From positions 1 through 34,927 of the forward strand of contig JAICWY010000020.1 of the NCBI GenBank assembly GCA_025934645.1: 34,927 nucleotides of DNA, in the 5' to 3' direction. Under the pieces are notes generated by a model. It was given only the letters and a program-made list of their open reading frames with translations. It had not been told where the DNA came from and ran no database searches. Position 1 is the first letter of the stretch, and every line of letters starts with the position of its first letter. Positions 25,037 through 32,082 of this stretch are shown here, in pieces. Made by a program: the position numbers and the translations under genes. Source of the DNA: Vulcanimicrobiia bacterium (lineage in GTDB: Bacteria; Vulcanimicrobiota; Vulcanimicrobiia; Vulcanimicrobiales; Vulcanimicrobiaceae).

Positions 25037-25332
25037 ACGTGGTCGATTCTGCCGGCGGGCGAGCGGTATTCGCGCGCGCCCGTCTTGGAATCGTAGTAGA
25101 CTTCTACGAGTTGTCCGGTGCCGGGGTCGATGAATTTCTCGCCGGTCGGTTCAAAACGCGATCCTGCGGAAGCCGCAGCACCGCTGCGATAGCGGCCCTC
25201 GAACAACAAACTTAGCAGCACCAGCGCGCCGAAGATCAGCAGTCCCCATCCCGTGTGCGGCGGCACGGCGGCCAGAACGATGCCCGCGCAGAGCGCCAAC
25301 GCGCCGATCGCGGCAATCACGGTGCGCAGCAT
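25033..25332 (-). CDS. Small membrane protein of unknown function
   Basis: A protein of 99 residues with two adjacent hydrophobic helices (about 3-22 and 28-44) and a soluble C-terminal part. The tail contains a striking charged segment with the pattern FIDPGTGQLVEVYYD, followed by KTGAREY, which looks like a short conserved two-strand module. I do not recognise it as a characterised domain. The ATG lies two bases after the stop of the YbjQ-family gene, so the two form an operon and may act together at the membrane. Confidence 0.78.
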   Translation of the reverse strand: MLRTVIAAIGALALCAGIVLAAVPPHTGWGLLIFGALVLLSLLFEGRYRSGAAASAGSRFEPTGEKFIDPGTGQLVEVYYDSKTGAREYRSPAGRIDHV

Positions 25333-25334
25333 GC

Positions 25335-25655
25335 TTATGCACTCTCCACGATAACCGCCGTGCCGTAGGCGACGATCTCGCTCATCGTTTGGCCCATCTC
25401 CGAAGAATCGAAGCGCATCATGATCACCGCGTTCGCGCCCATTGCCTGCGCGTTCTGCACCATGCGATCGACGGCGTGCCGCCGCGCTTCCTCGAGCAGT
25501 TGGGTGTATTCCGTAATCTCACCGCCGACCAGCGAGCGTAGTCCGGCGGCGATATTGCCGGCCAGCCCGCGGCTGCGCACGACGACGCCGAAGGTCTGCC
25601 CCAGCGTCTGCGTCACCCGATGTCCCGCGATTGTTTCCGTGGTCGCTACGATCAT
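25335..25655 (-). CDS. YbjQ/UPF0145-family heavy-metal-binding-domain-like protein
   Basis: A protein of 106 residues matching the YbjQ/DUF74 family over its whole length. Visible landmarks are TTETIAGHRV at the start, the GxVVVRSRG strand, a helix with EARRHAVDRMVQNAQAMGANAVIMMRFD, and the closing strand YGTAVIVE. Members form pentameric rings of unknown function. ATG 25655 is chosen over the adjacent GTG 25658 because a Shine-Dalgarno AAGGAG (25661-25666 on this strand) is then five bases away. It is divergent from tfuA and co-transcribed with the small membrane protein gene. Confidence 0.9.
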   Translation of the reverse strand: MIVATTETIAGHRVTQTLGQTFGVVVRSRGLAGNIAAGLRSLVGGEITEYTQLLEEARRHAVDRMVQNAQAMGANAVIMMRFDSSEMGQTMSEIVAYGTAVIVESA

Positions 25656-25660
25656 CACGC

Positions 25661-25666
25661 CTCCTT
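25661..25666 (-). promoter_or_regulatory. Ribosome binding site deciding the YbjQ-family start
   Basis: AAGGAG on the minus strand is five bases from ATG 25655 but only two from GTG 25658, favouring the ATG. Confidence 0.7.
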
Positions 25667-25729
25667 ATGGAAGTGAGTACTCGGAAAAAATGGCAGTGTT
25701 CCGCACCGCCTATGCGAAAAAGCGCGGGG

Positions 25730-26443
25730 GTGAACCGGATCGCCGTCTTCCTTGGCCCCTCGCTCCCAGCGGCGGAACGGATCGTACACCCGGCACTCAC
25801 CTACGTAAACCCGGCGGCGCGCGGCGACGTGGAGCGCGCCTCTCGCGAATTCGACGCGGTTTTGTTGATCGACGGCGTGTTCCATCAGGATCTCGCGCCG
25901 TCGCCGAAAGAAGTGTTCGCGGCGACGCAGCGATGCATCGTATTCGGCGCAGCCAGCATGGGCGCGCTGCGCGCGGCGGAGTGCTTTCCGTACGGTATGG
26001 TGCCGCTCGGCATCATCGCTCGCTGGTACATGCGCGGCGTCGTCGACGGCGACGACGAAGTCGCCGTGCTCGTCGATCCGCACACGCAAACCGCGCTTAC
26101 GGTACCGATGGTGAACGTGCGATATGCGCTGCGCATCGCGCGGCGCCGTCGACTCCTGAACCAAGCCCAATGCGAAGCGGTGTACGCAGGCGCGCGCGGC
26201 GTCTACTACATGGATCGCGGCTGGGACGATATCTTCGCGCTCGTGCCGCAGCGCGCGCAAAACGATTTTCGCGCGCTGGCGCACGAGAACGCGGATCTTA
26301 AACGGCACGATGCGCTGTTTGCGCTTCGGAGCGTGTTGCGCCGAACGCAATGGCGTAGTGAAAGTCGCCGCGGTCGATCGACCGAAGCACCGCGCCGGCC
26401 TGCTCGGCAAATCGCGAACGAATCTCCGGACGCCAAGCAGTAA
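25730..26443 (+). CDS. tfuA: TfuA-family protein, YcaO partner
   Basis: A TfuA-like core protein of about 237 residues. From GTG 25730 the family blocks are FLGPSLP (7-13), ARGD (30-33), LLIDGVFH (45-52), the hallmark GAASMGALRAAE (73-84), YGM (88-90) and DGDDEVAV (106-113), then VPMVNVRYALR. TfuA proteins work with YcaO enzymes in thioamide formation on peptide backbones (thioviridamide-type RiPPs and methyl-coenzyme M reductase) and were named from trifolitoxin synthesis. ATG 25667 and 25712 are alternative starts, but conserved sequence begins only after 25730. The C-terminal 35 residues are Arg/Ser-rich and overlap the convergent methyltransferase gene by 146 bases, an unusually long overlap. 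A ycaO gene lies 3.7 kb downstream on the same strand. Confidence 0.88.
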   Translation: MNRIAVFLGPSLPAAERIVHPALTYVNPAARGDVERASREFDAVLLIDGVFHQDLAPSPKEVFAATQRCIVFGAASMGALRAAECFPYGMVPLGIIARWYMRGVVDGDDEVAVLVDPHTQTALTVPMVNVRYALRIARRRRLLNQAQCEAVYAGARGVYYMDRGWDDIFALVPQRAQNDFRALAHENADLKRHDALFALRSVLRRTQWRSESRRGRSTEAPRRPARQIANESPDAKQ

Positions 26444-27056
26444 TGCGCAGATACGACGCGTACAGCCGTTTTGCAAAGGAGGCCGCCTCGGCGGTCGCAT
26501 CGAGCATTTCGACATCCGAAAAGTGCTCGAGCATCGCCGTGCGCGCCTGGTGCAAGCGGCCCTCGTGCCGGCCGTCGAGTGAAGGGGCGGTTATCACAAA
26601 GCGGCCGCCTTCGCGAAGTGCGCTGCGGATAACCGCGAGCAGCGAGGCCGCGAACTTTCCCGAAACCGCTACGTCGAGCGCGAACGCCGCCTCGAACTCC
26701 GGCTGAAAGGGATGCGTGCGGTAGTCCCCCTGCACGAACTGTGCCCCGGGACACTGCCGGCGTGCGGCGTCGATCGCTTCAGCAGCGCGATCTAGGCCGA
26801 ACGCTCTAGGTCCGTAGCCTCTGTGCTGCAGCCAGCGTTCCAAAAAACCGCGGCCGCAGCCGATGTCCACCACGCGCGGCCCGTGGCGTAAGTCCAGCCG
26901 GGCGCATATCCCGGCGAGCATTTCGTCGCTAACCAAACACAGGCGCCCGATACCGCTGCCGCAGCCCGCGGCCCGGGCGGCCTCGTCCAGCAACGCATCG
27001 CTGACGCCGCCGTGAAAGGCGCGGAATTGAGCTGCCACGACGACGTCTTCGAACAT
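26298..27056 (-). CDS. Class I SAM-dependent methyltransferase (first of two in the RiPP-like region)
   Basis: A protein of 252 residues from ATG 27056; the open frame continues upstream, but that part overlaps the divergent peptide gene and looks non-coding. Motif I is VVDIGCGRGFLERWL, followed by FGLDRAAEAIDAARR for the ribose-binding acidic strand and FVQGDY. A family-specific block SGIGRLCLVSDEML precedes motif I and is repeated nearly exactly in the second methyltransferase at 31382-32029, so the two are paralogues. The C-terminus (GDFHYAIAFG) also matches the partner (GAFNYTLLTG), supporting this frame through the overlap with tfuA. I infer methylation of the peptide product or of a small molecule linked to it; the acceptor is unknown. 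Confidence 0.85.
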   Translation of the reverse strand: MFEDVVVAAQFRAFHGGVSDALLDEAARAAGCGSGIGRLCLVSDEMLAGICARLDLRHGPRVVDIGCGRGFLERWLQHRGYGPRAFGLDRAAEAIDAARRQCPGAQFVQGDYRTHPFQPEFEAAFALDVAVSGKFAASLLAVIRSALREGGRFVITAPSLDGRHEGRLHQARTAMLEHFSDVEMLDATAEAASFAKRLYASYLRITAWRPEIRSRFAEQAGAVLRSIDRGDFHYAIAFGATRSEAQTAHRAV

Positions 27057-27127
27057 GCTGCCGATAAGGTTTCGCAAGAGGGCTTGCTGCGCCCCACAAC
27101 GCAACAGACCGTGAGCCGAACTTAGCC

Positions 27128-27134
27128 GGAGGAG
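27128..27134 (+). promoter_or_regulatory. Strong ribosome binding site for the peptide gene
   Basis: GGAGGAG seven bases before ATG 27142 is one of the strongest Shine-Dalgarno sites in the window and argues that this short gene is expressed. Confidence 0.8.
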
Positions 27135-27141
27135 AACAACC

Positions 27142-27411
27142 ATGGCCCTCGAGCCGCATGAGGAACCCGAAGTCGGCGAACAATTCCTGGACATGCTTGC
27201 GCGGGATGCGGAGGTCCGCCGGCGTTACCTCGACGCGGGCGACGATGAGGAAGCAGTCGCGAAAGTGATTGCCGAGCATACCGGCCGCGACGTGGAGGCG
27301 AAGAACCTCGCCGGTATGGCAAAGCATCTTTCGGAGAACAGAGCGGATCAGTGCAACGAACTGGCCGCCATGTATCCGGAGATGAATTTGGTCGTCGTTA
27401 GTACGACGTAG
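27142..27411 (+). CDS. Candidate RiPP precursor peptide with Nif11-like leader
   Basis: A peptide of 89 residues. Residues 11-63 follow the Nif11/NHLP leader pattern: an aromatic-Leu helix (QFLDMLARDAEVRRRYL), an acidic turn, an AVAKVIAEHTGRDV helix with the Gly seen before the last helix, and NLAGMAKHL. Such leaders recruit RiPP-modifying enzymes. The remaining 64-89 would hold the core: one Cys (C71), a Tyr-Pro-Glu-Met segment, and a hydrophobic end VVVSTT. There is no double-glycine cleavage site. The gene sits between tfuA and ycaO, is divergent from a methyltransferase gene, and converges with 14 bases of overlap on the regulator gene. It could instead be a small Nif11-like protein that is not processed. 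Confidence 0.72.
   Translation: MALEPHEEPEVGEQFLDMLARDAEVRRRYLDAGDDEEAVAKVIAEHTGRDVEAKNLAGMAKHLSENRADQCNELAAMYPEMNLVVVSTT
27393..27408. repeat. Hairpin at the shared 3' end of the peptide and regulator genes
   Basis: CGTCGT (27393-27398) and ACGACG (27403-27408) form a perfect six-base stem with a four-base loop. It lies inside the last codons of the peptide gene (encoding VVSTT) and across the stop of the convergent regulator gene. It may slow or end transcription from both sides, although no T-run follows. Confidence 0.4.
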
Positions 27412-30103
27412 TCTGCTCCGAATCGTTTTCGAACAACCAGCGCATCAGTTTGACGCGCGATTCGAGGTGCAGCTTGTCGAACACGTTTCCAAGGTGCCGC
27501 TCGACCGTGCGTTCGCTGAGCACCAAACTCTCCGCGATCTCGCGGTTCGACTTTCCGTCGCCTACGAGCCGGGCCACCTGGAGCTCGCGCGCGGTTAATC
27601 CGTGCGCGTGACGAGGTGCGCGCGCCCCCGTCAAGTCGGCTAATCTAATCCGTTTCAACAGCGCCAAATCCTCAGGGCGCGGCGCGCCGGCCTTATAAGC
27701 GGCATACGCGGCGAAGAAGTCCGCCGAAAGCGTGCGCGCCTGTGCGGCGGCTTGCGCTAACACGGAGGAAGCTCGGGTATTCTTAAGTGCGAGAAGCGCG
27801 ATCCCGCGGGCCAACGTCCATTGCATCGTGGTCCAGGGCGAGCGGTCTTTGAATGTTTCGGTGACCGCAAACATCTCGAGCCAAGACGTTTTTCCGGCGC
27901 GCTGCGCGTACAGTGCAACACCGAACGGCACGAAACCAATTGAAAATGGCGCAGGCGGATGCTCCGGCAGATCGAACACGACGCGCTCCAGTCGCCGCTC
28001 CATGTCGCGGTCGCGCTTGCGCAACAGCATCCACGGCACGAGTTGCAGCACAGCCTCGGGTGTGTCCAAAATATCACTGCCTCCGTCCCGTTCGGCTTCC
28101 GTCTGCGCGGCGGCGGAGAGACTGTCCAGCATGGCAGTTATCGCGCGCTGATGAACCTGCACGTGCGACGTATCGTCGGCGAAAAACGATTCCGACACGA
28201 GCTGCCGGCTCAGCTCCCAGTCACCTTTCGCGATCGCCACCCAAGCGCGGAAGATGCTGCCGAAATCGTGCTCTTTTCCCTCGACGCGGTTATTCGCAAG
28301 CCATCCGGGAAGGCGATTCTCGGCGATCGTGCAGCCCTCGTGCCGGAAGTGTAAAAGCAGCTTCGTAAAGCCCAGCGTGTCGCCTTGGCGCCGCGTGTGG
28401 TCCGCGAAAGAAATCGCTTTTTCGATTTCGGCGATTGCCTGATCGAACTCGCCGTGCGCGGAATGATAGAACGCCATCGCGCCGTGCAATCCCGCGCGTC
28501 CGTAGTTCGATAGGCCGGAATCAACGGACGGCAATTTTTTCCGTTCCGCCTCAAACGCCGCATCGTCGAACGCCATGGCGGTCGTGTTCATGGCCAATAC
28601 GATTGCGTCCGCGCGATCCGCGTCGCTTTGCAGCGTCGGGTAAAACGTCTCGTACGCGTCGATCGCCTCACGGTATTGCGCGCGCGCCAGAAACGACGCC
28701 ATGAGCATTGACAATAAAGCGCCAACGCCTTGCGTGATGCCGGAAGTCCGCGCTTTGGTAAGCGCTGAAGCCAGAACGTTGGACGCTAATTCATCCCGGC
28801 TATCCGATCGCAGCGCCATTGTGTATTGCGTATAGAATTGCACGAAATGGCGGCTGTCGATCTCCGAAATTGCTAGGGCGCGTTCGCACGCGTTAATCGC
28901 TGCGGTCCAAGACCGCGCTGTAAAGGCGCGGCTGCTCAAATCGTACAGCGTGTCCAGGGCCAATTGCTTGTCGCCGGCCGCCAATGCATGCGCCGCGAGA
29001 CGATCCAGGTCGGCAAGGGTTGGTTCCGTGAGGCTTTGCAAGGCCGCTATAATGCGTCGGCGCAGCGGTACGTCGAACGTAACGGTGGTCAAGATGGCTT
29101 CGGCTACCAAAGAATGCCGGAAGCGCAGTGCCGGCCCTTCCGGCATGAGATATGGCCGGGCGCTTCCGCTCACCAGCATTGCCACTTCGCTCGGCGTGTA
29201 GAGCGCGAAGAGCATGCGATATTCGATCGGATCGCCGAGAAGCGAACACAATTGCAAGAACTCGCGTTCGTCGGACTGCAGTGAAAGGACGCGATTGGCG
29301 ATCACGTTGCGAACGCGGTTGTCACCCGCCGTCTCGGATACTCCGGCGGAGCCGGCGGCAAGTTCTTCACACAGCGTTAGAATATCGAACGCATTCCCGT
29401 TTCCATGGTGGACGAGCGTTTCCAGCGATATTGCATCGAGCTGCGGGTAACGCGATAGCGCGAACGCCTCGGATTGCTCGGGATCGAACCGTTCCAGAAC
29501 GATCGTCCCCGAATGCGCGGGGGACTGCGCGCCTGCATCGAGCCGCTCGGCAAAGATCAGCGCCACGGAACTCGTCGCGGCATTCGCAGCGAATGCGTTT
29601 AACACGTCCAGGGATTCCGCATCGATCCATTGCGCGTCGTCACACGCAATCAGAATCTTGTGATCCGTTCCTATTCCATCGAAGAAACGAAGAAAAATCT
29701 CTTGATAGCGATTCTTGTCGATGGCCGCGGGCGCCGGCTTATCGAAAAGCAGCGCAATTTTGGAATCGAGCATGGCGAGGCCGCTCTCGAGTCCGCTGGT
29801 GTACCGCGCGCCGTCGTTGCCGAGCGATCGAAGCGCGGCTAAGACGAGGCGGTTCGCCGTGACAAACGGCGTATGGCGCTGGATCTCATGGCACCCGGTG
29901 GCGATCGTCAACCACCCGCGGCGCGCCATCTCCTCAACGAGATGCTCTAAAAAAGCCGTCTTCCCGATACCGGGTTCGCCGGCGATGCGCAAAACCGCCG
30001 GCACCGACGTGCCTTCGGATCTCTCGAGCGCTTTATAGGCCAGCGCCAACTCTCGATCCCGGCCAAAGAGCCCGGAGCCGTCGGCTGCCCAAAGGTTTCT
30101 CAG
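27398..30103 (-). CDS. Large LuxR-family ATP-dependent transcription regulator (LAL/MalT-like)
   Basis: A regulator of about 900 residues: an N-terminal AAA/NACHT-like ATPase, a long helical TPR-like middle, and a C-terminal LuxR-type helix-turn-helix in the last 65 residues (GLTARELQVARLVGDG, then SNREIAESL and ERTVERHL). Walker A is GEPGIGKT and Walker B KILIACDD. The first ATG/GTG/TTG in frame is TTG 30049, but the family's GRxxEL box (LFGRDRELALAY) starts upstream of it. CTG 30103 includes this box and is preceded at seven bases by GAGGA, so I take it as the start. Regulators of this type often control adjacent biosynthetic clusters, and this one is divergent from ycaO. The inducer is unknown. 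Confidence 0.88.
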   Translation of the reverse strand: MRNLWAADGSGLFGRDRELALAYKALERSEGTSVPAVLRIAGEPGIGKTAFLEHLVEEMARRGWLTIATGCHEIQRHTPFVTANRLVLAALRSLGNDGARYTSGLESGLAMLDSKIALLFDKPAPAAIDKNRYQEIFLRFFDGIGTDHKILIACDDAQWIDAESLDVLNAFAANAATSSVALIFAERLDAGAQSPAHSGTIVLERFDPEQSEAFALSRYPQLDAISLETLVHHGNGNAFDILTLCEELAAGSAGVSETAGDNRVRNVIANRVLSLQSDEREFLQLCSLLGDPIEYRMLFALYTPSEVAMLVSGSARPYLMPEGPALRFRHSLVAEAILTTVTFDVPLRRRIIAALQSLTEPTLADLDRLAAHALAAGDKQLALDTLYDLSSRAFTARSWTAAINACERALAISEIDSRHFVQFYTQYTMALRSDSRDELASNVLASALTKARTSGITQGVGALLSMLMASFLARAQYREAIDAYETFYPTLQSDADRADAIVLAMNTTAMAFDDAAFEAERKKLPSVDSGLSNYGRAGLHGAMAFYHSAHGEFDQAIAEIEKAISFADHTRRQGDTLGFTKLLLHFRHEGCTIAENRLPGWLANNRVEGKEHDFGSIFRAWVAIAKGDWELSRQLVSESFFADDTSHVQVHQRAITAMLDSLSAAAQTEAERDGGSDILDTPEAVLQLVPWMLLRKRDRDMERRLERVVFDLPEHPPAPFSIGFVPFGVALYAQRAGKTSWLEMFAVTETFKDRSPWTTMQWTLARGIALLALKNTRASSVLAQAAAQARTLSADFFAAYAAYKAGAPRPEDLALLKRIRLADLTGARAPRHAHGLTARELQVARLVGDGKSNREIAESLVLSERTVERHLGNVFDKLHLESRVKLMRWLFENDSEQTTSY

Positions 30104-30110
30104 GAAGCGG

Positions 30111-30115
30111 TCCTC
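30111..30115 (-). promoter_or_regulatory. Ribosome binding site supporting a CTG start of the regulator
   Basis: GAGGA on the minus strand lies seven bases before CTG 30103. No ATG, GTG or TTG is in frame between here and the upstream limit of the conserved sequence. Confidence 0.45.
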
Positions 30116-30138
30116 ATAGAAACGAACGAAGAAGATGA

Positions 30139-31398
30139 GTGGACGAATTACCCGCGTTATCCCGAGCCGACCTGCTTCGCCGGGCCGTTCCGCTTGAAGT
30201 GACTCTGGCGCATGCCGGTGCGGTACAGGCGCGGTACGGCATCACGCGAGTCGCCGAAACAACGCATTTGGACCGCGTCGGCATCCCGGTCATCAACGTG
30301 ATCGTTCCGAGCTCGCCGGATGCGATCGGCGTGTATAACGGTAAAGGACTAACCAAAGCACATGCGGTCGTCAGCGGGTTGATGGAGGCGCTGGAGCGCC
30401 AGATCTGCGCGCGTTGCGAACTCGAGCGCTTTTCCGCATCCGTCGATGAAATACGCGCATACCTCGATCTCCCGGCGCTTGGGTGGATCGGCCCGAACGA
30501 AGCGGAGATCGAATGCGTAACGGGCGTCGATCTGCTGAGCGGCGAGCAGATCGCGGTACCGCTCGGAGTGGTGCAGTGCCCGCGAACCGGTCCGCTGCAT
30601 TTCGCGCGCGTCTCAACCAATGGTCTTGCCTCGGGCAACAATGCGACCGAAGCGGTTTTGCACGCGCTGCTCGAACTGTGCGAGCGGCATCTGTGGTCGC
30701 GCGTGCACGTCCTTGCGCACATGTGGCCACGCTCATTGCGCGCGCGCACCGGCGACCTTTCGGATCGGCCGGATGATGCAATCGCAAATGAAATCATCAT
30801 GACGCAGCAGACTCCGGTTATCGGCGAACTGGCCGAACAGATCCGGCGTGCCGGCTTGGGGCTGCGCTTACTGTGTTATGCGCACGGTAAATGGCCCGTT
30901 GCGATGCTCGCATGCATCGTGGATTCGGGCGGCGGCGGAATGTTCTATCACCTTGGCATGGGCTGTTCGTGGTCGCCGCTTCATGCGGCGGCGCGCGCGA
31001 TTACCGAGGCTGCGCAGGTGCGGCTCGGCGATATTTCGGGCGCGCGGGAAGATCTGCGCCATGCGAGTGCGGCCGTTACCGGTTTCGAACATGGCAGCCG
31101 GCCTGCGGCATTTCCCACGGGACGCTGGTATTTCGATGGGCCTGCGCAGCCTATCGCTTTCGATGACTTGCCGGATCGCTCGGGTGCCGGTCTCGAACAG
31201 GAAGTTGCGATGATTCTCGACGTGCTGCGAGGTTTTGGCGAGCGGTGCGTGCCCTATGTGGACTTAAGTCCGGCGAACGCGCCGGGAATAAGCGTCGCGC
31301 GCGTCATCGCGCCGTCACTGGAACGCACGCTCGTAGACGGCTCGCTTTCACGCCGGTCATCGGCGTTGTTATCGGCGCCGCTTACACCGTTCCGGTGA
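30139..31398 (+). CDS. ycaO: YcaO-domain ATP-dependent cyclodehydratase/thioamide synthetase
   Basis: A stand-alone YcaO protein of 419 residues. ATP/Mg-site features of the fold are visible: YNGKG (66-70) with SGLMEALE (79-86), the block STNGLASGNNATEAVLHALL (159-178) with ELCER after it, and ITEAAQVR (288-295). YcaO enzymes phosphorylate a backbone amide oxygen to make azolines or, with TfuA and a sulfur source, thioamides. No partner E1/ThiF-like or RRE domain is fused or encoded next to it, and the C-terminus (SAPLTPFR) is not the PxPxP tail of azoline-forming homologues; both points favour the thioamide branch. GTG 30139 is the start. It is divergent from the regulator gene and overlaps the convergent second methyltransferase gene by 17 bases. 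Confidence 0.92.
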   Translation: MDELPALSRADLLRRAVPLEVTLAHAGAVQARYGITRVAETTHLDRVGIPVINVIVPSSPDAIGVYNGKGLTKAHAVVSGLMEALERQICARCELERFSASVDEIRAYLDLPALGWIGPNEAEIECVTGVDLLSGEQIAVPLGVVQCPRTGPLHFARVSTNGLASGNNATEAVLHALLELCERHLWSRVHVLAHMWPRSLRARTGDLSDRPDDAIANEIIMTQQTPVIGELAEQIRRAGLGLRLLCYAHGKWPVAMLACIVDSGGGGMFYHLGMGCSWSPLHAAARAITEAAQVRLGDISGAREDLRHASAAVTGFEHGSRPAAFPTGRWYFDGPAQPIAFDDLPDRSGAGLEQEVAMILDVLRGFGERCVPYVDLSPANAPGISVARVIAPSLERTLVDGSLSRRSSALLSAPLTPFR

Positions 31399-32029
31399 GC
31401 AGCGTGTAATTGAAGGCGCCGGCCTCGACGGCATGCAGCATTCGCGCGGCCTCGTTTAGGACGTGGGCTTTTACCGGCGCGTCCCACCGGCCCATCAACA
31501 TCGCCGAATACAGCGTTGCTGCAAATTCGCGCACCTGCTGCGTGAGATCGGCGACGCTAACGCTCGCGCCCTGCCGTTGCAGGCGCGCGCAAGAGCGCGA
31601 CACTTTTTCCGGGTGCGTGTCGTCGAACGATGCGAGCGTAACGACGTACTGCCCGCCGGGCGCCAGGTTCTGCGCGATGCATTTGGCAAGCGCGACCGGG
31701 ATGATGGGCGCTTCAAGGGCGAAAACGCGTTCGAATTTCGGCCCTTCGGCCGGAACGGCGGCGGCAGCGGAGTCCACGCCGACGTACCTGCAGCTCAACG
31801 AATTCCAAAGAAGCCAGCGTCCCAAAAATCCTCGCCCACACCCGATATCCAGGACAGCCGACTTCGCCGGAATCCCGACCGTTTCGACCACCTTCGCCAG
31901 CATTTGGTCGTCCAGCAGGCAGAGACGCCCGATCCCCGAGGGCAGCCCGCAACGCCGGGCATAGCAGTCTAGCACGCGGTCTCCCGCGTACCGGTAAAGT
32001 CCCCGGCGTCCGGCTGCAAGCATAGCCAT
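31382..32029 (-). CDS. Class I SAM-dependent methyltransferase (second, paralogous)
   Basis: A protein of 215 residues with the shared block SGIGRLCLLDDQMLA directly before motif I (VLDIGCGRGFLGRWL), then YVGVDSAAAA for the second strand. It is shorter than the first methyltransferase in its acceptor part and lacks the clear QGDY block. Residues after about 100 contain PGGQYVVTLASFDDTH, the expected strand region. The C-terminus (GAFNYTLLTGTV) parallels the other copy. Two related methyltransferases at the borders of one cluster suggest two methylations of one product, or a heteromeric pair in which this smaller copy might be regulatory. ATG 32029 is the only good start. Confidence 0.83.
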   Translation of the reverse strand: MAMLAAGRRGLYRYAGDRVLDCYARRCGLPSGIGRLCLLDDQMLAKVVETVGIPAKSAVLDIGCGRGFLGRWLLWNSLSCRYVGVDSAAAAVPAEGPKFERVFALEAPIIPVALAKCIAQNLAPGGQYVVTLASFDDTHPEKVSRSCARLQRQGASVSVADLTQQVREFAATLYSAMLMGRWDAPVKAHVLNEAARMLHAVEAGAFNYTLLTGTV

Positions 32030-32041
32030 GCCACTATCCTA

Positions 32042-32061
32042 TCCGGGAGCCGGCCCCCGGA
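32042..32061. repeat. GC-rich hairpin between the methyltransferase and monooxygenase genes
   Basis: TCCGGG (32042-32047) pairs with CCCGGA (32056-32061) around an eight-base loop, inside the 53-base gap. On the minus strand it follows the monooxygenase stop and precedes the methyltransferase start. It may end the upstream operon or mark a regulatory site; no T-run follows. Confidence 0.35.
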
Positions 32062-32082
32062 CATTAGGGATTTTCCGTATTT

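Noticed and set aside
25655-26515. 286-residue minus-strand frame opposite tfuA
   Set aside because: TfuA family blocks on the plus strand are unmistakable; the antisense reading has none.
25730-31398. TfuA-YcaO acting on methyl-coenzyme M reductase
   Set aside because: That role is in methanogenic archaea. No mcr genes are present and the window is clearly bacterial.
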